Part shown: one piece after another, positions 44,182-55,560 of the stretch
Numbering within the stretch: position 1 is the first letter of the stretch
How the letters are laid out: every line of letters begins with the position of its first letter
Origin: Megalopta genalis
Taxonomy: Eukaryota > Arthropoda > Insecta > Hymenoptera > Halictidae
Length of the DNA: 64,000 nucleotides
Assembly: GCF_051020955.1 (NCBI RefSeq)
Contig: NC_135016.1
Coordinates: forward strand, 16,102,501-16,166,500
Direction: 5' to 3'
Notes under the pieces: model-generated
The model's input: only the letters and a program-made list of their open reading frames with translations
The model's database searches: none
What the model was told of the DNA's origin: nothing
Position numbers and translations under genes: made by a program

Positions 44182-44786
44182 TCTTGCTGCAATCTCGAGT
44201 GGTCTTGCGCTCGAAGCGTGGACCCTGATGACGACTGTCTCTTGCTCCTATCACGTCCAGGGGTGTGGTGAGCCCAGTTCTCACACACGGCAGCCGCACT
44301 GGATGTACAAAAGACAGCGGACTTCCAAGAGGTCGAAGTTCTTCCTTTTCCAAAATCCGTTGGGGGACCAAATGTTATTGGTTGTATTAACCCTTGAAGA
44401 TGCACGCCGCTTGCTGCTATCACGTCCAGGGGGGTGTTGAGCCAAGTCCTCACACACAGGCGCCTCACTGGATGTACAAGTCGACGGCCAAGTCTTCCAA
44501 CAATGTTACAGTACTGTGTGGACCTTTCCACACAGTATCCGGCTCGAAGGACCAAATGTTATTGGTCGTGCAAACCCTTGAAGATGCACGTCGCTTGCTG
44601 CTATCACGTCCAGGGGGGTGTTGAGCCAAGTCCTCACACACAGGCGCCTCACTGGATGTACAAGTCGACGGGCAAGTCTTCCCACAATGTCACAGCACTG
44701 TGTGGACCTTTCCACACAGTATCCGGCTCGAAGGACCAAATGTTACACTACTGTGTGGACCTTTCCACACAGTATCCGGCTCGAAG
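44182..44786 (-). repeat. 184-bp tandem repeats in the BEL leader
   Basis: Two close copies of a 184-bp unit (44366-44549 and 44550-44733) are followed by a 53-bp partial unit (44734-44786). A diverged older copy lies before them at about 44182-44365. Each recent unit ends with the primer-binding-site sequence and begins with the first bases of the LTR ('aaatgtta'). The repeat therefore duplicates the LTR/primer-site junction. Open frames here (for example 44001-44555, minus, and 44434-44820, plus) are by-products of the repetition. Confidence 0.85.
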
Positions 44787-44791
44787 GACCA
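44774..44791 (-). promoter_or_regulatory. Primer-binding site for tRNA-Tyr
   Basis: On the minus strand, two bases after the 5' LTR, the sequence is TGGTCCTTCGAGCCGGAT. This is complementary to the 3' end of insect tRNA-Tyr plus CCA over 18 bases. Identical 18-base copies occur at 44721-44738 and 44537-44554 in the tandem repeats. Confidence 0.85.
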
Positions 44792-44793
44792 AA

Positions 44794-45321
44794 TGTTATT
44801 GCTCGCGGTGCTCCTTGTGAGCTTCGAGCCTTGTAGTATCTTGCACGTGGTGTGCCGACAAAAAACTATATTCGCTAACCGGGTGTTCTAACAACTAGCT
44901 TCCCGGGAGACCTCTGTATCCACTGACGACTCAGGGTGGATGAACAGCTCAGGACTGGTGGAATAACCGTGTGGCATCCACGAGGTCACCTCGGTTATCC
45001 CTACCTTTACTTAACCTAGGGTGGGCGGCAAGGAATTACGGTTCAATCACGGCAATCCCAAATCAAGTGAGACTGCCCCAAAACGGTGGGCCGGGAGTGG
45101 CGGGAGAGTGGCAAAATGACTCCCGCTAGACCTCCCGCGCTGATGGGCCTACGTGCCCGAACAATGCCAGACCCAACCGTAGTTGACTGGACCGTACTTA
45201 AGGACCAGGAGACGTTATGACGGTGCCAGATGTGCCCGGGAACGGCCCGGGACAGACCCATACCGTCCGGGTACCCAAACACATGGCCCCTGCCATAAAT
45301 CCTGGCCACTTGGCCGTAACA
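44794..45321 (-). repeat. BEL/Pao 5' LTR
   Basis: 528 bp, the promoter-bearing LTR for the minus-strand element. It differs from the 3' LTR only at 45043. The short open frames inside it on both strands also occur in the other LTR and are not genes. Confidence 0.97.
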
Positions 45322-45326
45322 CAAAA
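45322..45326. repeat. BEL/Pao target-site duplication, right
   Basis: CAAAA, matching 38178-38182. Confidence 0.85.
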
Positions 45327-45734
45327 GTTCAAACATTTTTAACATTATTTAAATGTCACTTTTCTGATAGATCATTCTCGAAAGAAGCGAATCAGATGTT
45401 TTGCGAACGGCGAACCTCTGTAGCTTGCCTTTATTCCATAAAGTTTGAAGGTAAATAATTATATATTTCGAATTTGTTAATTGTCTACCATTGTCTTTTA
45501 TAAATAACGTAAAGATATTAATACAGTAAAACAAAGGCAGGAGATAAGAATAAAAATAAGAATGGCGAATCAATAAATTATCATGGGCAAATATTTTTAA
45601 TGTGTAGAATGGCAAGTTTTACAAAATCAGCATCTGCACTTATTTTACACACGTAAAACCGTCCTAAAATATTGGATATTTCGTATATAAAGCAAATTAT
45701 TGTTCACCTCTATGCAAACTTGAAGGGCCAAATA

Positions 45735-45919
45735 TAGTAAATTCTCTCGAATTGTCCCTCAGCTTGTAAACAAAAATGAATAATTTGGGAAGAGCAGATA
45801 CGATTATTCGAGTCTCGTGGCTCGTTCTCATAGCCGCGGGGCTCGAGTAATCGTATCTCGTCTTCCCAAATTGTCCATTTTTGTGTACAAGCTGAGGAAC
45901 AATGAGAGAGAATATATTG
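45735..45919. mobile_element. MITE family F2, copy d
   Basis: A 185-bp copy flanked by TA, with arms 'agtaaattctctcgaattg' and the inverted equivalent, 'aatttgggaagagcagatac' and its inverse, and a GC-rich centre 'gagtctcgtggctcg'. Non-coding. Confidence 0.8.
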
Positions 45920-46189
45920 TATTTGTTTCCAGGATCTCGCTTGGTCAAATACTTTTTTCCCATCATCGTTTTCGTTACTCACTGTATTTTTCATATGAAT
46001 TATGCGTCGCGTATTTATTCAATATATGTCCAATTTAAAATTGCCAAGACTTTTATATTTATGGTGTCGAATTTGAGGTCCAAACAATCTAGACTTTAAA
46101 AATTTATTCATTACTATTGCTTCTGGCTAAATATTTATTACCACGAGTTGTATTCTGTAAAATGTATCAGCTATTTGTCTTCAGCTACT

Positions 46190-46338
46190 TATATCATTGC
46201 TGTGTTAAATCTATTTAATCAACCTTGTAACATGTTCGTTGCCATTCGCCATTTTTTTTACAGAATTATAACATTCTAAATATTGACAATTAGTCAAAAA
46301 TCGAAAATGCAGTGTACGAATACTTTTTACGCTGATTG
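46190..46338. mobile_element. Tc1-type terminal region, right
   Basis: Ends in 'agtgtacgaatactttttac' and 'gctgattg' before TA. This is the inverse of the end at 31552, matching at about 25 of 28 terminal positions plus an inner 'aacatgttac' block. Confidence 0.6.
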
Positions 46339-46403
46339 TACATCTACAGGTTACATATTCTTTAAAATACAAAGAAACAATCCCAATTTGTAAAACGTAT
46401 TAA

Positions 46404-46722
46404 CACTATGCCGTCCGATGGCACCACGCTGGTGCCATGCAAAAACTATCTGTTGTATGCCGGTGGTACCACTTTGGTGCCATTTTAAAAAACTGAAATA
46501 ACATTTGAACTATATTTCTTGGGTGTTAAAAGGCAGCAAACTAACTATAGCATTGTGCTTATTCAACTAACAATTAAGTACGAAAATTCTTGGATGACAT
46601 ATTTTAATTTTAGCAATTTATATTACCGCTATCTTCGAAATTTTTCTTTTAAATCTAAAATTTCCAAGCTATTATGCCGGCGTCAAACAAAAGAATCATA
46701 TCTAAGATCTGCGGACCTAGTG
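46404..46722. mobile_element. piggyBac-like MITE (TTAA)
   Basis: Flanked by TTAA at 46400-46403 and 46723-46726. The ends share CACTA(T/G)G and a nearby CCG. Just inside the left end are two palindromes, 'ggcaccacgctggtgcc' and a variant 'ggtaccactttggtgcc'. Its last dozen bases are partly repeated just beyond the right TTAA. Confidence 0.65.
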
Positions 46723-46726
46723 TTAA

Positions 46727-48024
46727 AACGGATCTAGTGTTAAAAAAAAGTTGTCATGACATTAATCCTTTTAAACATGCTGTGTACTTTATATGTTACT
46801 TGGTATTACTTAATATTACTTTCTATTATTATATACTATTTTATTTTTAGAAGACCCAATATCGATACTAAACCTATACGCTGCTATATGTATGTAGACG
46901 AAGAATTAATTACAGTAGTGGCAGCAGTTTCTTTGTAAACATTCTCGGTAACTAAAGGCAAGTGACGGTAGGATGCATTAGGAAAAGTTATTCGAACTGA
47001 TACCTTTGGCAGCACATTTCAAGTTCGTTCAAATTAGAAGTGGGTTTCCTACAGTAAATAATTACATCTCATTTAAACAGTATGTGCATTTATTCGTCGG
47101 TGTTTAAACTGCAAAACCTTAAAACTGTGACGAATCTCGGAAGATATTAAAACAAATATGGATCCATCGGTATACCTATGCCTAGACCGGCACACACGAA
47201 AATATTGTTCGTTATTTTGGTATTTGCTTTTTGTGATAGTTTATTTGGTGTTTGCGTTTTCGCATATACACTTCTGTAGCTTTCCTCTCAATACTGTCTG
47301 GGACAAGAAAACGAGCCAACAAATAAATACACGTAAAAATACAATCGGTAACAGAGGTAATGTTTGACGTATTGCATGCGTGTACGTATGCATATGTGTT
47401 AATATCAATAACAAAATTAGAGTGTGTTAAGACGCGATTAATTTTTAGAATTTTTAGAAGATAAATGGAGTGTGTTTTGTTTGAAGCAAGTAAGGCGAAT
47501 AAATAACATAAATAAATTGCTCTTTCATGATGTTTCCAGTTCTTTACACAGAAAATAAACGTTTTACGTTATCGATCACATTTTCAGTCACTTATAAACG
47601 AAATTAATGTCTTATATTATCGAGAAAAGTAGGTACATCGTACAATAAAGAGTTAAAGAATAAAAACTGCTTATTTGCAACACTACCACTTGGAATAACA
47701 TTATTCTTGATACTATTCTGTGAAATATTATTTTCTTATATTTTAATAAAATACTTATTTCAGAATAGTATTTCTGTGAGTAGCTAATATAAATAAAATA
47801 TATATTTGAAATATATATTTTCACATGTAATTGCTATTTCGAAGAAAGTATATTTGCCAAATTCCGTATTACGTGTGAAAAGATACAAATACATATGTAT
47901 AGTCTATTTACTAGTTCGAAAATCTATTTTTTCCCAGGAGCAAGATTCAAGAAATGTCAGAGACTCATTCATCACTCGTATAAAAAAATATATTGAAGTT
48001 GCTGGACATCATTTTGAGTATCTG
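46727..48024. other. Unassigned AT-rich sequence
   Basis: No supported gene or repeat. Short frames at 46756-46938 and 47158-47367 have no recognised domain. Confidence 0.4.
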
Positions 48025-48028
48025 TTAA

Positions 48029-48390
48029 CACGTTGAACGCCACGTCATCCATATCTGGGTGACGGCTATATTTCCGCAGTCTTCGTCCAATTAAAGTAGG
48101 ATTTTGGAGATAATTTATAGTAATTTTATTCGTAACACAACTATGACGAGTATAGACAGTATATGGTAACAATAAAGTATAAAATAAACAAAAACAAACA
48201 TTAAAAATATACTTATAATAATAATAAAATAAAATAATAAAATATAAAATATACTTATATTTAAATTTGTTTTTAAAATATTATAACATTCCTGGACACT
48301 CAGAACAATACGTTATAGTCTTTTGCAAACTTTTTTTTGCTTCGTGGCGCCGGGAGAACCTCCACCGATTCACGCAGGGCGTTCAACGTG
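48029..48390. mobile_element. piggyBac-like MITE (TTAA), perfect ends
   Basis: Identical 13-bp inverted ends CACGTTGAACGCC are flanked by TTAA at 48025-48028 and 48391-48394. The 362-bp AT-rich interior has no coding potential. Confidence 0.85.
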
Positions 48391-48864
48391 TTAAAACAAA
48401 ATTTTCTTCATTCATCCTTCTACCAGAATTCTTTCATTATCTCCGTGAATTTCCTAGTGTTTATGTTTAATTTTTTGTACCCAAGATCACGCAAAGGTCA
48501 CAATATTATAGATATTTGGATACCTTTTGATCACAGTTATCGCATTGCGATGATGAAAATATGTAGTTCCATATAAAAAAAACTTCGAAGACCTTGAAGT
48601 CTCGAAAAATATGACCCTGAGAAAAACGTATATCCTATCACAGAATTTTTTCCTTAGGACAAAATAATGTTTCTCTGTCATTTCTCCATATTATAAAAAA
48701 TAACCGAAATACACAAGACAGTCAAGACAGTCAAGATATCGCACTGCATACTGGGTGTTCCAATTAAGTAGATCCTACTGAATATGTTTCAAACTATTGA
48801 TAATACGAAATAATATTGCAGACAAACGTTCGATGGAAGAGACAGACGTTTGTTCGCAACAGGG

Positions 48865-48909
48865 CAGTTTCACATTACAGCGACTTGATTTGGAAAAGTC
48901 AGCGTAACA
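48865..48909 (-). repeat. Gypsy LTR fragment
   Basis: A 45-bp segment ('cagtttcacattacagcgac' onwards, to 'cgtaaca') almost identical to the end of the LTR at 58850-59103. The rest of that LTR is missing here. Confidence 0.6.
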
Positions 48910-50569
48910 ATACAATAATTAATTAGTAATTAATTAATACTATAAATAACAAATGAAACGATATTCATAAAGTGCGTCTTTCATTGCGCTATTTAATAAA
49001 AGAAAGCTATGAATGGTTGCATTGCTGCAATTTCGTACACAAACTGTATGAATTTATTTTAATAAATCGAATCTGTAATTTTACATTCCTGAATTGACTG
49101 TTTTTCGAAGAGTGCTTTATAGTAAAAAAAAAAAATTAGAAATATTTAACTTCGAAATTTTGAAATAGGTAAGTGATAAAAACGATCGGATCATGTAGTA
49201 AATAGCATTCATAACAACGAAATTTTTGCCAAAGTTATTACATTCAGAGTTGTCACTTCACTTTATTTCTTGGATATCTCTTCTACAAACATCCAAAAAT
49301 TTTACGATTACGTATATTGATCTATTCTATTATTTTTTCTCGAAGTACGTATCAAAGTAACTGTAGACAGCAATTTTTTCTCTCTTAATATAATATAAAA
49401 TTACAATCACAAAATATGAATAGAAACACGTTCCGTACCACGTGTACCACCGATGGTACACGTTAATCTTTCCATTCAGTCCGCCTGTACCACCGATGAT
49501 ACACGTTAACATATTTATCGAATGCTCTAACAAGATGTATTTTATAATAAGTTTAAGATATTTTATAGTATGTTCAAGATTGAAGAATATATTTCTACTA
49601 AAAGCAAGAGGCATTATATATGAAAAATGCAGTATAGAACAAGTCAAATAAGTTTTTTAATTGTAATATGTACAATAATTAATAACACATGTACAATAAT
49701 AATATATCAATCTTTGACCAAAACATCAAATGGCCTGAATAAAAAGTCGAGATGGGTCGACAGGAAACTTATTAAAGCATTTTTTGAAAATGGACATACA
49801 GTTACCCACTAAAAAACTTTATAAAAATCAGACTAAATGATTCCAAATTTCTTGAAATGTTAGAGATTAGTTTACCAGACAATATTTGATCAAATATTTG
49901 TAGAAATTGGACTCATTTTGGATGACAACAAAAAAATTGTTTTTCAATTTTTGTATTTGACCGTAGAATGAAAATTTTAGCGGTGCATTTTGTAGGTCTA
50001 GATAACTTATAAACAGAGAGATGTATAAAAAAAAGTATTTTATGAAATAAATGACTGCCCAGAATAATTCATCACTGCTCGGCCTTTTGTAAATATATAC
50101 GCAACTTAAACGACCATAATTCATTCTGCATTTTTGTACTGGTTTATGTATTTATTATTGCATTGCAAGGAAATTTAATTTTCAAGTAATGGATAGCATA
50201 TAGGACAAAAACATAAGAAGTTCAAAAAGTCTATATTTTTTAAACATCATTTATTAAAACAAATAATGAACAAGGGAATAAATAACTGAATAAATAAACA
50301 TACAACAGCTAAAGTTAGGTCGAAAAGAATCTGTATTCGACCCGCGGGGATTAACAATTAAATCGATTGACCCAATTATCGAACTTCACCAAATAAGTGA
50401 CATTAAATTTGTCCCGACACATATAGAGGAAAGTTGCCAACATCGTACGCCTTGAAAAAATTGTAGGTCCGCGGATAAATGAATGCTCTTTTTTTTTAAA
50501 AAGTTACGGTTATATCTTCATATAAGACAAGAACTTGTCTAAGATAATGTTCCGAGTTCTGTGAACTCC
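48910..50569. other. Unassigned AT-rich sequence
   Basis: No supported gene. Near 49448-49509, two copies of a palindromic 'gtaccaccgat(g)' motif each lead into 'acacgttaa', resembling ends of a TTAA-type MITE, but no full element could be bounded. Confidence 0.4.
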
Positions 50570-50790
50570 CCGCGTTGCGGCATTTTATCAATAACAGCTT
50601 AAATGGTAACGATACGCAACACAGATTTCGAATTAAAGTTAATCTCTCGACGATCTATCACTTCCGCTGGACGGTCATGTATCGACTGCTGATTATCTGT
50701 CGGTACTACAGATCCGTGGCAACCCGTATCTTTTATTATTTCCTTAGGGATTGTACACCACAGAACAGTTTTATATTAGAGAGACTTAAT
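50570..50790 (-). repeat. Diverged gypsy-type LTR remnant
   Basis: Aligns loosely with the LTR at 58850-59103: 'gcggcattttat' then 'tggcaaccc(g/c)tatctt', 'attatttcc' and 'cagaacagtttta'-like ends in the same order. No internal coding region adjoins it, so it may be a solo LTR. Confidence 0.45.
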
Positions 50791-51436
50791 CTGAACCAAG
50801 GCATCGTAAGATTAACTAAGTGATTCTACATTTTGAAACTGTCTAAAAAGATACGGTTTTTTCTACCGGTAACATAGATCATATCGTTTTGTCACAAAAA
50901 TCGTAGCCGATTCTAAAGTAGGACAATTTAGTTTATGAACAATAACTAGTTGATAAAAACTAGATTACTAAATTGGACACTGGATTTTATGTATTCATAA
51001 AACATTGAATTCATAAAATTTTATGTATTCATAAAACATTCAGTGAAAACATTAAAAAATTTCAAAATACTATTGTATTATTTTCAATTCAACAAAATCA
51101 TTAAGGATAAAAAGAATTGTGTATACAGATTCATTATCCCGCAATTAATGTAAACCATTTAAACAAAATCATCTGTAAAAAGAACAAAGACATGTTAACA
51201 GTAACTTGATTTAGATATTTAAGATCCTGTGCAGTACCCGTAATACACTGCAACTTGCATATTACATATTAACGTAGTACAACTTACATATTACATAATT
51301 CTTAACACATTCTTCCTGTGCCACTGATCGTAAATTTTTTCTTTGACTTGTTATCGTAAAAAGGCAAGAACTTTTAGTTACTCAAAATTTTATACAGAAT
51401 TTCTCCACATTGAAATGATTTAAGAAATCGTATATA
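50791..51436. other. Unassigned AT-rich sequence
   Basis: Includes a short direct repeat of 'attcataaaa' near 50990-51040. Nothing else was recognised. Confidence 0.4.
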
Positions 51437-52043
51437 CAGTGGGCGTAGAAAGTATTCGTACATCTTTTAAAACAGAATAACTTTTTTATAATTATATATA
51501 ATTATTTTCATAAATTGTAATTTGTTGAAACGATAAAAGAATAAAAAAATGATGTTTTCTTTCAACTTCTTTATCTGAGGCTATAACGAAAATTTAAAAA
51601 ATGCATTTTGTAGATCTCGGTAACATGTATGCATGCTGAAAATTTCATCAAAATCGGTCGACGCATCGTCTAGCTACAGTTACTGAAAGATGTAAAAATT
51701 TCTTGCTTTTGGTTGAAATTCGTGAAAAACTGCGATCTTTAATCCAGACAATTCATGTCAAGGTCAACCGATTTCGACGAAATTGTCAGCATACACATAA
51801 CTTACCGAGATCTACAAAATGCATTTTTTTAATTTTCGTTCTAGGCTCAGATAAAAAAAATGAAGAAACATTATTCTTTAATTTTTTATCATTTCAACAA
51901 ATTGCAATGTTTGGAAATAATTTTTTAGTCATTATCTAGTAGACTAATCCCATTATCATCCCAAAAACATTTAGACCGCTTGGCCTAATTATAAAAAAGT
52001 TATTCTGTTTTAAAAGCTGTACGAATACTTACTACACCTATTG
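51437..52043. mobile_element. Tc1/mariner-type foldback element, very long arms
   Basis: The ends CA(G/A)T(G/A)GG(C/T)GTAG and then 'aagtattcgtaca' are flanked by TA. Pairing continues for most of each 300-bp half ('cttttaaaacagaataac', 'aaaatgcattttgtagatct'). There is no transposase gene. A right-end fragment of the same family is embedded near 655-790. Confidence 0.85.
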
Positions 52044-54769
52044 TAAGTATCATGTAGGCCATATTTCGGAGTCTTATAAAATGATTAATTTACCTTGATA
52101 TAAGAAATAATAGAAAATATCAGAAATTTAATTAATGTACAAGAAAATATAATGGAGACATTTTTGACAATAACATTGCTTATAATTAGGCTACGGATCT
52201 TCATTCAAATCGCAATTGTCATATATCATTTCATAAAAATCTGAATGAGAGGAACAAATTCAATTCACCAACTAGAAAATATTTTATGGTGAAAATATGA
52301 TAGCTATTGTTATTAATGTTTGTTAACGTTAAAACTAATTATCCTATTTCGTGCAATCAAGGTTACAAATGTATCTTCGTTCTAAAGCATTACTTCTGAA
52401 ATGATATTATCTTTATGTGTTTCTGACCTGTTCTATTTATTCGCTCTGTTGAAAAATCGACTACATTCACCACATTAATAAAGTATAATATTAATTAGAA
52501 AGTGTATTCTATGAGGCAAATATGTACACTAAAACTATCAGTGAATACGTACATCTTTCAATCATTTAAAAAAAGTGTAAATGTCATAAATGCACGAAGA
52601 TCTGTAGTCTACTTATTCCACATATAATATACAGGACACTAATTACATTAGTCAAACGTGACCATTTGAATTCAATCTGGAAGGTGCGAAACAGTAGACT
52701 GTTAGGGACAAAATTGTTGTATTATGAAATCACTAGACTGTAAATGATATATACAATACATAATAATAAATTAATACACGGGCTACAGTTTAGGTGATTG
52801 ATACACATTTGGCAAATTTCCTCTACTTAAATCCCTATAATATCGAAAATCAACTGTTGTTCACATATGTATATTTCGTTACATATGAACAAGAGAAAGG
52901 AGAACCTATCAGTAAGAAGCTCTTATCCCAACAATACACGATTTAACCACGTACTTTCCCTAATCAGAAACACTATTTTTATCGATATTTTATATGCATC
53001 TATTTTTATCAAATGATATTGATATCATGATTATTCAAAGTAATTTCAAATTAACATTTTAAAAAGTGTCTCTTAAACCTCTTCGATAAAAATAGTTTTA
53101 CTAGTGAATTTAACAACAAAAGCTCCACAACCCCGTATCGTAAGATTTAAATACATTATAAACGCGACTACAGTTTATGCACTCCAAATTCATTTTTTGC
53201 GAATTATATTCATCGTTTTTCATACCAAATTTAGTCTTTAGCGGCATAATTCATTTCAAATGAAATAAATTCTTTTGCAAATCAAATTCATCCTTTTGTA
53301 AGTCAAGTCCACAATTTTACAAAACAAATTGACAAGTCGGAGTATCATAAATGATTGTCTTATATATATCCAAAAAAATGTATTTGATTTAGAAAAAAAT
53401 GGAAAATGTGATAATGACCTACAAAAGCTGTATAATTAATTAACGTTGACAAAATAGTAACCACTTGGGCGTATTACGAGGACAAACTCTAGTCAATGTT
53501 ATAATATAATACATTCTCTACACATTGATTCGGCTTTAATTCATCGAACAAAAAAAAGAAACGATCCGAACGGTTCGTATCTCTTTTAAGAATTTTAGTT
53601 CTTAATCCATTCCACTTTGAAACACATTTAATACTGTTGTTCAGGCCACGCAAAGTAATTGCTCGTACACGAGACACATGCCAATATTGTCCTCTAACGT
53701 GGTCCCTGTGTCCTGTCCAGGACCAAAAGCGACTCTTATGCGAAAGGGCGTTGCCCAAGTCTCCACGCGGCACTTTCCCTCTTCATCCAGCTCGTTTTGA
53801 TCGCACAGAGAGTTACCGCAGTGTTCAAGATTGCAAATTCCGGCCTCGTTATTCCCTGGCTGTAACAGAGAATTTTCGTGATATTATTCACCGATCAAAA
53901 ATGCAAGAGTAAGCCGCGCATTTAATCCACGTATTATACCTGGAAGGTATTATTTTAACCCTTTAACCCTTTACAGTTCTACATCAAGCCAAATCGACAT
54001 TGGCTTTTGCTCTAATAAGGTAGATGTGTTAGTGACTGTGATTGCGTACTCTGACTATTATTGTGCACACACATACTCTGGTTACTCTTAAATCTAATAA
54101 GATTTAACCTTAAGAGATCGAAGAGTGTTAATTTTCTTCAACAAGAAGAGGGTGCAATTACTGTGCAGCCTTCCCCTCTCCACTCCACTTGATTACTGTG
54201 CCCTAACTGTAATTTTACTTACATTTAAAAATAACATTATTAAATTAAAGCTATTGAATTTGATCTATAATTTTTATAATTGTATCAAAACTTGAATTTC
54301 TTAAGACCCATGAAATGTAAAAATTGATTTAAAAAATTTCTGATATCGGTTTGACGGATTTTTGCCTTGATCTTGTCGAAACAGTTAAGAAGCATGTTGC
54401 ACATATGTGTGCAACCTACATGTAATATCGTAGATGCATTTAAGTTTTATACATAACCATATAATTAAATGAATGTTTATTTGACTCTTGAAAATAATGA
54501 CGTAATAGATTTTTATTTAGTTGCACATGTGCTCTTCTTTGTTGTTTCGTTTCGTAGACGTCTTCGGAATCTATTCGAATCACTGAGACTCTACCATAAA
54601 GTTCGAATCATCTCGAATAATGCAGAACCTCGATTAAACGGGACACAAATAATTGAGACTCTCATGTGATTCAACAACTGAAACTAATTTAGGACTTGTT
54701 TCTATTTTACTGTGTACTGTAACCGGATTAAGTTTTCATGTCTCTTTCGATGTGTGCGTTGATTACTGA
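52044..54769. other. Unassigned AT-rich sequence
   Basis: About 2.7 kb without a supported gene. 53630-53910 is GC-richer, with an open frame at 53637-53912 (plus) containing several cysteines ('CQYCPLTWSLC'); no known domain fits and an overlapping frame exists on the other strand. At 53955-54131 three TTAA motifs surround a possible small MITE whose arms are too weak to call. Confidence 0.4.
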
Positions 54770-55560
54770 GCCATCTCATGGCAAACCACGTATTACATCT
54801 AATCTTACTTGTTGGATCCGTAAAATATTTGTTCGTTTAGACAAAAGCAATCCGATGTTATAAACAGTTCACACCGAGCCTTCGACAAATAAACATGTTA
54901 TAGCTTCGTTTTTGAATAATAAATTTGCCACATCATTACCTACAATGGGAATATATAATAATTAACATTTGAATAAGAATATATAATAATAAATAATGCT
55001 AAATTATTTAGTACGGAATATTTCATGTTTTTACTTTTAATTGTCATAGGATTAATTACCTAAAACTGATCACAGTAATTAGGTCAGTTATGAAAAAATT
55101 CGTACTTACATAAAAGACATCAACATATAATTTAAATGTTTTAAAAAGTGCGATATAGGTACGAAAGAATATTTAATTCCTCGAAAAATTCAGATTATTA
55201 ATTATTATAGGTCTAAGCGTTAGAATGTAAGTCTAAAGAAACAAAAAATGTGTGCAGGATATTTTCAAGCGGGAAATACGGGTCCTTGAACCATTTTTAT
55301 TTGATACACGATCGACCGCATCGCGAATCCCGATATCCACTCGATTCAAGATAAAACAATAGAACATAAAAATGCACTGGGATCACGAACACGAATGCGA
55401 ATACGGATCTCACCCTCTGTGCTGGTTTTTCATTTTATTGTCCGTTCAGGCGCCCCTAAAGGCATACGGAATTGGAAGAGGCAGTCATACTGTATCACTG
55501 TATGCAGGCACAAGCTTCGTGATGCCGATACACTGTTCCGTTGACGATGAATAAAATCCG
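54770..55560. repeat. Segmental duplication, copy 2
   Basis: Matches the blocks at 1-1235 and 5878-6165 in order and orientation. It is the less interrupted copy and supplies the empty site (GTCTAAAG at 55231-55238) for the two hAT MITEs at 5398-5869. The open frames at 55372-55554 and 55430-55627 are not conserved in the other copy. Confidence 0.7.

Larger units (their letters stand above)
38183..45321 (-). mobile_element. Complete BEL/Pao LTR retrotransposon
   Basis: A 7,139-bp element on the minus strand with 528-bp LTRs at 38183-38710 and 44794-45321, a 5-bp target duplication, a tRNA-Tyr primer-binding site, a leader with tandem repeats and one uninterrupted gag-pol frame at 38751-43979. 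No envelope-like frame follows pol; the stop lies 40 bp from the 3' LTR. One LTR difference (C at 38432 against T at 45043) and an intact frame point to a recent insertion. It is much GC-richer than its surroundings. Confidence 0.97.

Noticed and set aside
44537..44791. tRNA-Tyr-like 3' ends
   Set aside because: Only the last 15 bases of the acceptor/T-arm side plus CCA are present; no tRNA body. Explained as primer-binding sites.
44001..44840. Overlapping open frames on both strands in the BEL leader
   Set aside because: Products of the 184-bp tandem repeats; repeated motifs in them track the DNA repeat, not protein conservation.
53637..53912. Cysteine-containing open frame in a GC-richer patch
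   Set aside because: No recognisable domain, an overlapping minus-strand frame is equally open, and no splice or start context supports it.
53955..54131. Possible TTAA MITE
   Set aside because: TTAA motifs flank the segment, but the candidate arms match poorly and TTAA is frequent in AT-rich sequence.
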